Positions 27,051 through 36,889 of a DNA stretch of 64,000 nt are shown in pieces. The DNA is taken from NCBI GenBank assembly GCA_963795435.1, contig CAWCHV010000001.1, forward strand, positions 1 through 64,000, given 5' to 3'. The DNA comes from JAFKFI01 sp963795435. Its GTDB lineage: Bacteria > Pseudomonadota > Alphaproteobacteria > Acetobacterales > Acetobacteraceae. How positions within the stretch are numbered: the stretch's first letter is position 1; each line of letters begins with the position of its first letter. The notes under the pieces were generated by a model, which was given only the letters and a program-made list of their open reading frames with translations, was not told where the DNA came from and did not search any database. A program made the position numbers and the translations under genes.

Positions 27051-28318
27051 ATGGAAATGCTCCGTACCGCTCTGGGTGCAGTTTCGCTCGCGGTATGTCT
27101 CGCTGCGCCGGCTATGGCCGCGGACATCCGTATCGCTTGCTATTCCGACGCCAATGAGTGCGAGGTGACGCAGGATCTCGCCCAGCGGTTCATGCAGGCC
27201 AACCCCGATATACGCATCATTATCGACCGGGTGCCGTTCAAGGCGATTCAGGAGAGCCTGCCGGTCCAGCTCGCCGCGGGCCAGGGACCGGACATCGCCC
27301 GCACGACCGATTTCGGCGCCATCGCGCGGTATTTCCTGGACCTGCGCCCGCTGGTGAGGGACGCGGCCTATTGGGACGCAAATTTCGCTGACACCCTGGC
27401 CTGGATGCGCACCGATCCCAACGACAAGGGCATCTACGGACTACCGACGCAACTGACGGTAACCGCCCCGATCGTGAATGCGACGCTGTTCGAGCAAGCC
27501 GGCGTGCCGCTGCCGAGTGCCAAGGCGACGTGGGATGACTGGGCCGCTGCCGCGGACAAGGTGGCGAAGGCGACGCAGACCCAGGCCGGCATGGCATTGG
27601 ACCGCAGCGGCCATCGGTTTGCGGCGGGCGCCATATCGTACGGAGCAAAATACTTCGCAGCGGACGGTGCGCCGGCGCCGATCGACGATGGCTTCCGCGC
27701 GTTCGCCGAGCGCTTCGTCAATTGGAACAAGACCGGGGTGGTCGAACGCGAGGTCTGGGCGGCGACCGGCGGCGGCAGCTACCGCGATGCATTCGAAGAT
27801 TTCGCGAACGCCCGCATCGTGGTGTACTATTCCGGTTCCTGGCAACTCGCGCGGTTGCAGAACTCGATCGGCGATGGCTTCGACTGGAAGATCGGGCCCG
27901 AACCGTGCGGCCCGGCGGCTTGCACAGGCATGCCCGGCGGTGCCGCATTGGTGGCGTTCAAGAACACCAAGTCGCCAAAGGAGGTGGCGCGCTTCCTCGA
28001 TTATCTGGCGAGCAAGCCCGTCTATGCCGAGATGATGGCGAAAGACCGCGGACATCCCCGCTCATGCCGGGCTGCAAAAGTCGGGCGTGCAGTACGACCT
28101 GCCCTCCGGCCGCAAAGGAGGCGATGGCCCAGTTCACCCACAATGCCGGCCAGATTGTGCCGCTGGCGTACCGGCTCCGGGGCTACATCTACAGCCGTCC
28201 CATCTTCACCGCGACCGTCGCACGGCTGTCGCAGGCGATCGTCGGAGAGCTGACATTGGCCCAGGCATTGGCCCGCATCCAGGACGACGTGAAGAGCGCG
28301 ATGGCGGCGGCCAAGTAA
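27051..28318 (+). pseudogene. ABC sugar/glycerol-type solute-binding protein, frameshifted near 3' end
   Basis: Starts at 27051 with a signal peptide (MLRTALGAVSLAVCLAAPAM, then AA/DI). The mature protein follows family 1 extracellular binding proteins: GQGPDIARTTDFGAIARYF, GLPTQLTVTAPIVNATLF, GIYGLP, VVYYSGSWQLARLQ, and GMPGGAALVAFKNTKSP. Past AEMMAKD (~28045) the frame shifts to TADIPAHAGLQKSGVQYDLP, and again near 28115 to AAKEAMAQFTHNAGQIVPL, ending DDVKSAMAAAK at 28318. It should capture sugar or glycerol-3-phosphate-like substrates in the periplasm for the two permeases that follow. Confidence 0.82.
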
Positions 28319-28334
28319 CGCAGGACAATCGCAC

Positions 28335-29348
28335 ATGGCGGAAGCACGGCCACTCAATCTCGTCCGCATGATGGCAGGCCGCGGCCTTGCCGCCGCGTAT
28401 GCCGGCACGATGAACATATTGGAACCGCCGATGCGCGTCGCCCAGCGAAACCTGGGGCCGGGGCTGGCATGGCTCTTCGTCGGGCCAAATCTGATTGTGT
28501 TCGGCCTGTTCACCTTCCTGCCGATTGTGCCCAATGTCTGGTACGCGTTCAGTGGCAGCACCAATCTGCTGCCATCGCAACGCCCCTGGGTGGGCCTCGA
28601 CAACATGCAGGCCCTGCTTTCGTGCCAAGACCACTTCGATCCTTCGACCTGCCAGCGTGACCTGTTTTGGCATGGGGTTTACAACACGCTTGAATTCGTC
28701 GTGCTGCAGGTCACCTTGATGGTGGTCTTGTCGCTGATCACTGCGCTCGCGCTGAACAAGAAGGTCATTGGTCAGGGCTTCTTCCGCGCCGCATTCTTTT
28801 ATCCCGTGCTGCTGTCGCCGGTTGTCGTGGCCCTGATCTGGAAGTGGATCCTACAGCGCAACGGCGTACTGAATGGTGTTATCCTCTCCGCCGGCGGAAC
28901 TCCGTTCGACTGGCTGCTAGATGCACGCTCGGCGTTCAGTTGGACGGTGTTCGTCAGCATCTGGGCGCATATGGGGTTCTACACCCTGATTCTGCTCGCC
29001 GGTCTGCAGGCAATTCCGCGGGACGTGTACGAGGCGGCGGAGATGGACGCCGCACCGCCCTGGACGCGGTTCCGTCGCATCACGCTGCCGCTGCTGATGC
29101 CGTCCTTCCTGGTTGTGATCGTGCTGGCGCTGATCCGCGCGGTGCAGATTTTCGACGAGGTGTTCGTGCTGACCGGCGGTGGCCCTGGCACGGCGACCAC
29201 GTATCTCGTGCAGTTCATCTACGAGACGGGCTTCGCGCAGCAGATCCGGGAATACGGCATGGCGTCGGCTGCCTCATTGCTATTGGCGGCGGTGCTGATG
29301 CTGCTGACGTTGGCGCAACTCCGGCTGGTAAGGCGGGGCAATGGCTGA
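28335..29348 (+). CDS. ABC sugar transporter permease (MalF/UgpA-like)
   Basis: 337 residues, intact, with about six transmembrane segments (e.g. LAWLFVGPNLIVFGLFTFLP, AAFFYPVLLSPVVVALIWKW, YTLILLAGLQAIP). The cytoplasmic EAA loop that contacts the ATPase is EAAEMDAAPPWTRFRRITLP. The periplasmic region between helices 1 and 2 holds two cysteines (LSCQDHFDPSTCQRD). It starts 16 bases after the binding-protein stop and overlaps the second permease by eight bases, so the three form one operon. Confidence 0.88.
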   Translation: MAEARPLNLVRMMAGRGLAAAYAGTMNILEPPMRVAQRNLGPGLAWLFVGPNLIVFGLFTFLPIVPNVWYAFSGSTNLLPSQRPWVGLDNMQALLSCQDHFDPSTCQRDLFWHGVYNTLEFVVLQVTLMVVLSLITALALNKKVIGQGFFRAAFFYPVLLSPVVVALIWKWILQRNGVLNGVILSAGGTPFDWLLDARSAFSWTVFVSIWAHMGFYTLILLAGLQAIPRDVYEAAEMDAAPPWTRFRRITLPLLMPSFLVVIVLALIRAVQIFDEVFVLTGGGPGTATTYLVQFIYETGFAQQIREYGMASAASLLLAAVLMLLTLAQLRLVRRGNG

Positions 29349-30015
29349 CGCAACAGAAGCCTCTGCCGCGCCGGCGGGCGGTATGTCCCGGGTGGGGGCT
29401 TTCCTGGCGGCGACTCGCGGCCGCCACGGCGCTGACTGGACCGACTGGGCCAGCTACGTCTACCTGGTGCTTGGCACGCTGCTGATGTTCGTCCCGGTGG
29501 CATGGCTCGCGCTGTCGTCCTTGAAGACGCAGGCGGGGCTCGATCAGATGCCACCGACCGTGCTGCCGTACGAGCCCGCGTGCGACGCACTTCCCGGTCG
29601 GCCGGGTGAGTTCCCGTTGTTCAGGGTGACCAAGGGTGACCACGCCGGCCAGGTGCTGGCGGAAGTCCTCCGGATCGGGCTGCAGGTGCAGATGGTGGAC
29701 CTCGCCGCGCCGGAGACCGTGATCCGCGTGCCGGTATCCGATCGTGAGCCGGTGATGCGACTGCACGCTGCATGGGACAACTACACGACTGTGGTCGCGC
29801 GATTCGATTTCCTGCGCTACTTCTGGAATTCGCTTTTCATAACCGTCGTCGCCACCGTCATCACGCTGCTGTTCAACGCGATGGCGGCGTTCGCGCTGAG
29901 CAAATACAATTTCCGCGGCCGAGGCACGGTGTTTGCGTTGATCCTGGCGACCTTGATGGTCCCGCCCACGATCATCCTGGTGCCCAACTATCTAATCGCC
30001 TCGCGGCTGTCGCGC
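29341..30015 (+). pseudogene. ABC sugar transporter permease 2, 3' deleted
   Basis: Starts ATGGCTGAC at 29341, overlapping permease 1. The first helix is YVYLVLGTLLMFVPVAWLAL; a long periplasmic insert follows, then NSLFITVVATVITLLFNAMA and FALILATLMVPPTIILVP. It breaks after NYLIASRLS at about 30010-30016. The EAA loop and last two helices are absent. The sequence passes directly into a GH31 glycosidase in another frame, so a deletion removed the rest of this gene, any ATPase gene, and the start of the glycosidase. Confidence 0.8.
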
Positions 30016-31519
30016 CGAGGACATCCCAATAAGTTCGTTCCACATGGGCTCCGGCTACACCTCCATCGGAGGGAAGCGCTACGTGTTCAACTGGAACCGC
30101 GCCAAATTCCCCGAGCCGGAGGCGCTGATGCGGCGCTTTCACGAAGCGGGCATGAAGGTGGTCGCCAATCTCAAGCCGTGCCTGCTGAATGATCACCCTC
30201 GCTACGCGGAGGTGCAGCAGGCGCGCGCGTTCGTTCGCGACGCGGTAAGCGGCAAGCCCCTGCTGTCGCAGTTCTGGGATGGCGAAGGCTCGCATATCGA
30301 CTTCACCAACCCGGCGGCGATCGCATGGTGGCAATCGGGACTCGAGCGTGAGGTCTTGGGTGTCGGCATCGACGTTGGATGGAACGACAACAACGAATAC
30401 GAACTCTGGGACGAGGACGCCGAGTGCGAAGGTTTTGGGTTAGGGCCGCCGCTTTCGATGCTGCGCCCGATCTAGTCGCTGCTGATGACCCGCACCACGC
30501 TGGAGGCGCAGCGGCGGCGCGCGCCGGGAGAACGCGGCTTCACGGTGACGCGCGCGGGCTGCCCGGGAATCCAGCGCTACGGACAGACTTGGAGCGGGGA
30601 CAACAGCACGAGTTGGGAGTCGCTGCGCTGGAACTTGCGCACTGGCCTTCAGATGTCGTTGTCCGGGATGTACAACATCGGCCACGACATCGGCGGCTTT
30701 TCGGGCCCCGTCGCGGAGCCGGAGCTGCTGGTCCGCTGGACGCAGGCCGGAATCGTGCATCCGCGCTTCATCATGAACAGTTGGAAGCCGGAGGGCGTCT
30801 ATACGACTCCATGGCTCCGCGCCAACTCGCTTCCCGTCATCCGTGCGGCAATCCGACTGCGGTACCGGCTGATCCCATATCTCTATAGCCTGATCCATGC
30901 GGCGGTCGCCGCACACGAGCCGATTCTCCGGCCGCGCTTCCTGGAATTCGAGGACGATCCCGGAGCCGTGGGGGATTGTGACGAGCTGATGCTCGGTCCT
31001 TTTCTGCTGGCGGCGCCGGTGGTCGCGGCAGGCGTGCGGACGCGTCGCGTCTATCTTCCGGCCGGTCCGGAAGCCTGGTTCGATTTCTACGACGTTACGC
31101 AGTTTGCTGCGGGCGCCGGCGCGGAAGTTCCGGCGCCGCTCGAACGCTTGCCGCTGTTGGTCCGTGCCGGCGGTATCATTCCCATGACTGAGGAGGAAGC
31201 GGGTTTCACCCGGCTGCACGATGAGCCATCGCGCTGCCTGCGGCTGTTCCCAGGCCCAGGACAGGGAAGCAGCCGGTTCACGCTGATCGAGGATGATGGT
31301 CTGAGCGCGGGCGGACCAGTCGCTCGCGTGGAATGCGCGCTTACCTGGACGCCCGAGGCAGTGACAGTGAATGTTTCTGTCTCCGGCAATTACTCGTTGC
31401 CGTATCGGGCCGCCACGGTTGAGCTGCCGCGTTCGGACGGCCGCAGACTTATTTGCAGTTCCGCAGATCTTCGGCTGACCGAACGCCACGAACCGGGCAG
31501 GCCGCCTTTGTCGCGATAA
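30016..31519 (+). pseudogene. GH31 family glycoside hydrolase, 5' deleted, amber-interrupted
   Basis: Picks up in mid-protein at AEDIPISSFHMGSGYTS. The catalytic nucleophile motif GIDVGWNDNNEYELWD is at ~30365-30415. A TAG at 30473-30475 interrupts it in frame between GPPLSMLRPI and SLLMTRTTLEAQRR; a Gln codon (CAG) is expected there. The acid/base region YGQTWSGDNSTSWESL and the barrel end WTQAGIVHPRFIMNSW follow, then C-terminal beta domains. Family members hydrolyse alpha-glucosides or alpha-xylosides. With the N-terminal domain gone it is not functional. Confidence 0.85.
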
Positions 31520-33055
31520 CAGGCGCAGCGTGCACGGGGTGCGACGTCATACCGGACTTATGTGCCGCGTGCTCGCGTCACCGGAAACCAGATAGTTTCG
31601 TGCGACCTCGTAGTATTGTTCCACTGTCTGCCGCTCCCAGGCCGCATTGCGGCCAAGCTCCGCGGCCATGAGCCGCGCCACAAGCGGGGCACATTCGATG
31701 CTGGCCTGTGCCCCCAATAGAAGGGCGCGGGTCCGGCGCGACAGCACGTCTTCCACCGTGCGGGCCATTTCCTCACGGACGGCCCAAATCACCTCGGCTG
31801 CTGTGTAGGGCAGCTCCTTATGGAGCCTCTCAGCAAAGGGGTGGTTTTCACTCCCGATCGCGCGCACGGATGCCGCGTCGGCGCCATAGACGCGGAGATT
31901 CGGCTCCTCGATCTGCTGACGGGTCCATCCGTGGATTTGCAGATGCTCCGTTCTGCACGGGCGCTCGTCCAACCCGGCCATAGTTTGCGCCTGGTCGACG
32001 GTGTCCTGGCCCATCTTGCGATACGTCGTCCATTTGCCGCCGGCGATCGTCAATAGCCCCGAGTTCGAAATCAGTATCGTGTGGTCCCTCGACAGGGCGG
32101 CGGTGCTTCTGGCGTCGCCTACCTTTACCAAAGGTCGCAGACCCGCATAGACGCTCAACACGTCGCTGCGGGACGGGCGCTTCGACAGGTACTTGGCGGC
32201 ATTCGTGATGATGAACTCGATTTCTTCATCCGTCGCGACCGGCTCCAGCGTGATCTCGTCGACAGCGAGATCCGTCGTGCCCACAACCACATGGTCGTGC
32301 CATGGCACCGCGAAGAGCACCCGACCATCAGGCGTATTCGGGACCATGATCGCGCTTTCGCCGGGCAAGAACGATTTCGGCAGTACCAAATGGGTGCCTT
32401 GGCTTGCGGCTATCACCGTCGTCGCACCTGGCTCGTCCATCTTCCTAATTTGGTCGCAGAAGGCGCCAGTCGCGTTGATCACGACTTTGGCGTGAAGCTC
32501 GCACTCCATGCCGCTCTCCGCATCGCGAGCCACCGCGCCTGCGATCAAATCTCCCGTTTTTGACTAAAGACATCACCTGCATGTAATTAACTGCAACGCC
32601 CCCCAGATCGAATATGGTCTGCGCCAAATTCACGGCCAGCCGAGCATCATCGAATTGTCCATCGTAGTAGGATACTCCGCGCTGCAGGCCCTCGGTTTCC
32701 AGTGTGGGAATCCGCGTGAGCGTCTCCTCCTTTGAAAGCACCTCTGAAGGACTGAGCCCCAGTCTGCCGGCAAGCCGGTCATAGATTTTCATCCCAATTC
32801 CATAAAAAGGACCCTCCCACCAGCTGTAGATGGGCACGATGAATGACAGGTGATGAACCAAATGCGGCGCGTTTTCGCACAGCAGCCCTCGTTCTCGCAG
32901 CGCCTCCAGGACGAGCGAGATATTGCCCTGTTTCAAATAGCGGACGCCGCCATGGACCAGCTTGGTGCTGCGGCTGGACGTGCCCTTGGCGAAGTCCGCC
33001 TGCTCGACCACAAGTGTGCGGTACCCGCGCGCCGCTGCGTCCACGCCTACCCCTA

Positions 33056-33884
33056 GGGTGTGTACCCATTGCATCGGCTACGGCGGGTCTGATTTACCCT
33101 CCCCGGGAGGGCGCGAATTATGGCCGAGCAATTCTGGTTGAGCGATACGCAGTGGGCGGTGATCGAACCGCTGTTGCCGCAGTTGGGTGGCAAGCCGCGG
33201 GTCGATGATCGACGGGTGATCAGCGGCATCCTGCACAGATATCGCGAGGGTTTACGCTGGCGGGCAATTCCGGCCGAGTATGGCCCGCGAACCACGCTGT
33301 TCAATCGGTTCAACCGCTGGGGCCAGCGCGGGTTGTGGCAGGGCTTGCTTGCAGCGCTCGCGGGCTGCGCCGAACCGCCGGACGTCGTCATGGTCGACAG
33401 CACCTCGATACACGCGCACCGCTCGGCGGCTGGCGCAAAAGGGGGGAGCAAGATCAGGCAATCGGGCGCTCCCGTGGCGGTCGCACGACCAAGATCCACG
33501 CGCTCTGCGACAGCGAGGGACGTCTCTACGCCCTGATGCTCACGGCCGGCCAGGTGCATGACATCATCGGCGGCCGCGCCCTGCTCGCTAGCGTGCCCGC
33601 CATGCGACAGTTCATCGGCGACAAGGCATATGATGCCGACGATGTGCGCGACCTTCTTGCCGGCCAGGGCACCGAAGCCGTCATCCCGCCCATGTCGCGC
33701 CGCCTGATGCCGCCGAGCTACGATCCCGTCGTCTATCGGCTGCGCAACATCATCGAGCGCGCCTTCTGCAGGCTCAAGGACTGGCGCGCCATCGCCACCC
33801 GCTACGACAAGACCGCGCGCAACTTCCTGGCCGGCATTTGCCTTGCCGTCGTCCTCACGAGTTGGCTTCAATGAGTCCACACCC
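33056..33884 (+). mobile_element. IS5-family (IS427-like) element, copy 1
   Basis: 829 bp, from GGGTGTGTACCC (33056) to the matching CACACCC (33884), flanked by a TA duplication (33054-33055 and 33885-33886). Practically identical to the inverted copy at 35568-36396. It interrupts glpD. Confidence 0.9.
33120..33874 (+). CDS. IS427-like IS5-family transposase (two frames joined by slippage)
   Basis: Frame one starts at 33120 (MAEQFWLSDTQWAVIEPLLP) and contains the DUF4096-like domain ending RWGQRGLWQGLLAALA, plus the first catalytic Asp (VVMVDSTSIHAHR). At CAAAAGGGGGGAGC (~33436-33449) a -1 slip moves into frame two: RGGRTTKIHALCDSEG, FIGDKAYDADDVRDLL, and IERAFCRLKDWRAIATRYDK, ending at 33874. 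A4G6 slip sites are typical of this group, and copy 2 has the same structure, so programmed frameshifting is likely. Confidence 0.88.
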
Positions 33885-34011
33885 TAATCCGGTCGCGCCT
33901 CCGCCGATAACGAGAAAATCCCATGGTTCCTTGGCGGACCCGATTTCATCGATTGCTTGTTCGCGTTTCATAGCATGCCGTCTCCGATTTTGACCATATC
34001 GGTGGTTCGCG

Positions 34012-34156
34012 GTGGACGAGAGCACGTTCGCTGCCCCAACTTATGCATCGCGCTATGCCCCCGCCGACTGGGAGGCGAAGCTCACGCCGGCACTGGCCGA
34101 GGATCTCCGACGGAGACGAAGGGGCAAAATAGGCCGGAGCTGGTACGTCGACGAGA
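34012..34156 (+). pseudogene. IS6-like transposase fragment, interrupted by group II intron
   Basis: Reads VDESTFAAPTYASRYAPADW, then DLRRRRRGKIGRSWYVDE, and stops making sense at 34157. The pattern VDxST, YAP, then GRSWYVDE matches the region leading to the first catalytic Asp of IS6-type DDE transposases, where a Thr-Tyr should follow. Instead a group II intron starts. The 5' part of the gene is also missing, cut near the start of glpD. Assignment rests on ~48 residues. Confidence 0.5.
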
Positions 34157-35073
34157 GTGTGCCGCAGCAAGCGGCGTGAGAGATGGGGGTTGGTCCCCCG
34201 CAATCGGCTTGCAGGAGCAGGTTGCAAACCACCGTAAGCGGCGCGGGACAAAAGCCTGGGTCGTGAGCGTTACGGAAAAGGCGCCGCGAGGCGTCAGGTG
34301 GGAGACAGGAAGGCGAACACCAGTGAACTGCCGTTCAAGTGTCGAAAGCGTTTAGATGACGTCGAAACCGGCGAGTTTCGTTGCGCCGGGATCAGTCTGG
34401 ATGGTACCTGCTTACGGGCCAGACGGCGTCCGGCATAGAGGCAGCGCGATCCTGTTTGAGGCTCTTACGTTGAACTGCGGGAACCTTCGGTGGCGATGGC
34501 AAGCGAAAGGCACAAGCCCGCAAGGCGAGGCCGACAGTAGCGATGCGCTGCCAAGGGACGGAGCCGCTCGTAGTAGCGATGAGGCCGCTGTAATGGCGGA
34601 GGAGCAAAGGGGCAGCGTCATCCAGCAGGCATGGGAGATCAACCGGGCGACCGGGAGGAGTCCCGCATGACCTGCAAACCCGATGACATTCCCAAGACCT
34701 TGATATGGGGGGCATGGTTACATGTGAAAGCCAACCAAGGGGCCGCGGGGATCGATGCCGAGACGATTGAGCGGTTTGAGCAGAGGCTGGGCGACAACCT
34801 GTATCGACTTTGGAATCGGATGAGCTCCGGCAGCTACCTTCCACCGCCGGTGAAGGCCGTGCCGATCCCAAAGAAATCAGGTGGCGTTCGGATACTGGGC
34901 ATCCCGACGGTGGCCGATAGGATCGCGCAGACGGCGGTGAAGATGTGGCTTGAACCACAGATTGATCCGATCTTCCGTGATGATTGGTACGGCTATCGGC
35001 CAGGGAAGTCGGCGCTGGAGGCGCTCGCCGTCACCAGACGCCGCTGCTGGGACAACGACTGGGTGGTAGAGTT
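34157..35073 (+). mobile_element. Group II intron, 3' part lost
   Basis: Begins with GTGTGCCGC at 34157, which fits the GUGYG 5' consensus. It immediately forms a hairpin (GCCGC/GCGGC) followed by GTGAGAG and further stems (GGGGGTTGGTCCCCC). About 500 bases of structured, non-coding RNA precede the intron-encoded reverse transcriptase. At 35074 it is cut by an IS3-family element, and no further intron sequence is found beyond that element. The catalytic domain V and 3' splice site are therefore missing. Confidence 0.75.
34667..35073 (+). pseudogene. ltrA: Group II intron reverse transcriptase/maturase, truncated
   Basis: ATG at 34667 follows a strong ribosome-binding site (GGGAGGAG at 34653-34660). 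MTCKPDDIPKTLIWGAWLHV opens the protein. RT domains 0-2 are seen in YRLWNRMSSGSYLPPPVKAV, IPKKSGGVRILGIPTVADR, and YGYRPGKSALEALAVTRRR. It stops at WDNDWVVEF, just before the domain-3 Asp, where the IS3 element begins. The YADD active site, maturase and endonuclease domains are missing. Confidence 0.85.
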
Positions 35074-35123
35074 TGAACCGCGCCGGGTTTGCTGGAGGCT
35101 CCAAGCCTTGAGAGGATGGAGCG

Positions 35124-35453
35124 ATGAGCAAGCCAACGACGAACAAGTTTTCGGCTGAGGTGCGGGATCGAGCCGTGCGGATGGTGTTTGATCACCAGGT
35201 GGAGCACCCGTCGCAATGGGCGGCGATCAACTCGATTGCCGGCAAGATCGGCTGCACGGGGGAGACGCTACGGAGTTGGGTGCGCAGGTCCGAGCGCGAG
35301 CAGGGGCTGCGGGCCGGTCCGACGACGCAGGACGCCGACCGGATTAAGGCGCTGGAGCGCGAGAACCGGGAGTTGCGCCAAGCCAACGAGATCCTGCGCA
35401 AGGCGTCGGCGTATTTTGCCCAGGCGGAGCTCGACCGCCCGTTCAAGCGATGA
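35124..35453 (+). CDS. IS3-family transposase OrfA
   Basis: 109 residues from ATG 35124 (MSKPTTNKFSAEVRDRAVRM). Helix-turn-helix IAGKIGCTGETLRSWVRR, then a leucine zipper RIKALERENRELRQANEIL and KASAYFAQAELDRPFKR, the standard ending. The stop overlaps the orfB start (ATGA at 35450-35453). Confidence 0.88.
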   Translation: MSKPTTNKFSAEVRDRAVRMVFDHQVEHPSQWAAINSIAGKIGCTGETLRSWVRRSEREQGLRAGPTTQDADRIKALERENRELRQANEILRKASAYFAQAELDRPFKR

Positions 35454-35567
35454 TCGCGTTCATCGACGATCACCGTGGGGCGTATGGGGTCGAGCCGATC
35501 TGCCGCGTGTTGCCGATCGCCCCATCCACTTACCGCGCCCACGTCACCCGGCGCATCGATCCGGCTA

Positions 35568-36396
35568 GGGTGTGGACTCATTGAAGCCAACTCGTGAGGA
35601 CGACGGCAAGGCAAATGCCGGCCAGGAAGTTGCGCGCGGTCTTGTCGTAGCGGGTGGCGATGGCGCGCCAGTCCTTGAGCCTGCAGAAGGCGCGCTCGAT
35701 GATGTTGCGCAGCCGATAGACGACGGGATCGTAGCTCGGCGGCATCAGGCGGCGCGACATGGGCGGGATGACGGCTTCGGTGCCCTGGCCGGCAAGAAGG
35801 TCGCGCACATCGTCGGCATCATATGCCTTGTCGCCGATGAACTGTCGCATGGCGGGCACGCTAGCGAGCAGGGCGCGGCCGCCGATGATGTCATGCACCT
35901 GGCCGGCCGTGAGCATCAGGGCGTAGAGACGTCCCTCGCTGTCGCAGAGCGCGTGGATCTTGGTCGTGCGACCGCCACGGGAGCGCCCGATTGCCTGATC
36001 TTGCTCCCCCCTTTTGCGCCAGCCGCCGAGCGGTGCGCGTGTATCGAGGTGCTGTCGACCATGACGACGTCCGGCGGTTCGGCGCAGCCCGCGAGCGCTG
36101 CAAGCAAGCCCTGCCACAACCCGCGCTGGCCCCAGCGGTTGAACCGATTGAACAGCGTGGTTCGCGGGCCATACTCGGCCGGAATTGCCCGCCAGCGTAA
36201 ACCCTCGCGATATCTGTGCAGGATGCCGCTGATCACCCGTCGATCATCGACCCGCGGCTTGCCACCCAACTGCGGCAACAGCGGTTCGATCACCGCCCAC
36301 TGCGTATCGCTCAACCAGAATTGCTCGGCCATGATTCGCGCCCTCCCGGGGAGGGTGAATCAGACCCGCCGTAGCCGATGCAATGGGTACACACCC
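35568..36396 (-). mobile_element. IS5-family (IS427-like) element, copy 2
   Basis: 829 bp flanked by TA (35566-35567 and 36397-36398), inverted relative to copy 1 at 33056-33884. The two copies differ by about one base, seen near the transposase start region. Inserted in orfB of the IS3 element. Confidence 0.9.
35578..36332 (-). CDS. IS427-like IS5-family transposase, copy 2
   Basis: Same two-frame structure as copy 1: frame one from 36332 (MAEQFWLSDTQWAVIEPLLP) to the A4G6 slip site near 36010, then frame two (RGGRTTKIHALCDSEG) to 35578. All three catalytic regions are present, so it could be active, and the near-identity of the copies indicates recent transposition. Confidence 0.88.
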
Positions 36397-36889
36397 TAGG
36401 CTGCCGCCGCGGGCCAAGCGCGACCTGTTTCTCATCAACGAGATCCGGCGGGTGTTCGAGGCCAACTTCGGCGTCTATGGCGAGCGCAAGGTGTGGAGGC
36501 AGCTCGGCCGTGAAGGGATCGACGCCGCCCGCTGCACAGTGGCCCGGCTGATGAGGCAAATGGGCCTGCAAGGAGCCGTGCGCGGCCGCGAGGTCCGCAC
36601 CACCTTCAGCAATCCAGCCGCGGCCTGCCCGCACGACAGGGTGAACCGGCGGTTCCGAGCACCACGGCCGAACGCGCTGTGGCTTTCGGACTTCACCTAC
36701 GTCGCCACCTGGCAGGGTTTCGTCTACGTCGCGTTCGTGATCGACGCCTATGCGCGGCACATCGTGGGCTGGCGGGTGAGCCGCACGGCCCATGCGGGCT
36801 TCGTGCTGGATGCCTTGGAGCAGGCCCTGGCCGACCGCCGCCCCATCCAGGGCGGCAGCCTGATCCACCATAGCGACAGAGGGGTGCAA

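Larger units (their letters stand above)
31547..33971 (-). pseudogene. glpD: Aerobic glycerol-3-phosphate dehydrogenase, split by an IS and frameshifted
   Basis: Starts at 33971 (MKREQAIDEIGSAKEP) and reaches the FAD loop FLVIGGGATG, where the 829-bp IS5-family element (33056-33884) is inserted. Removing the IS and one TA restores ATGLGVGVDAAARGYRTLV. The gene continues SSRSTKLVHGGVRYLKQGN and GVSYYDGQFDDARLAVNLA, then shifts frame near 32550 to LIAGAVARDAESGMECELHA. WTTYRKMGQDTVDQA and EGSAC-terminal GlpD domain follow to 31547. The enzyme oxidises glycerol-3-phosphate to dihydroxyacetone phosphate at the membrane. Confidence 0.87.
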
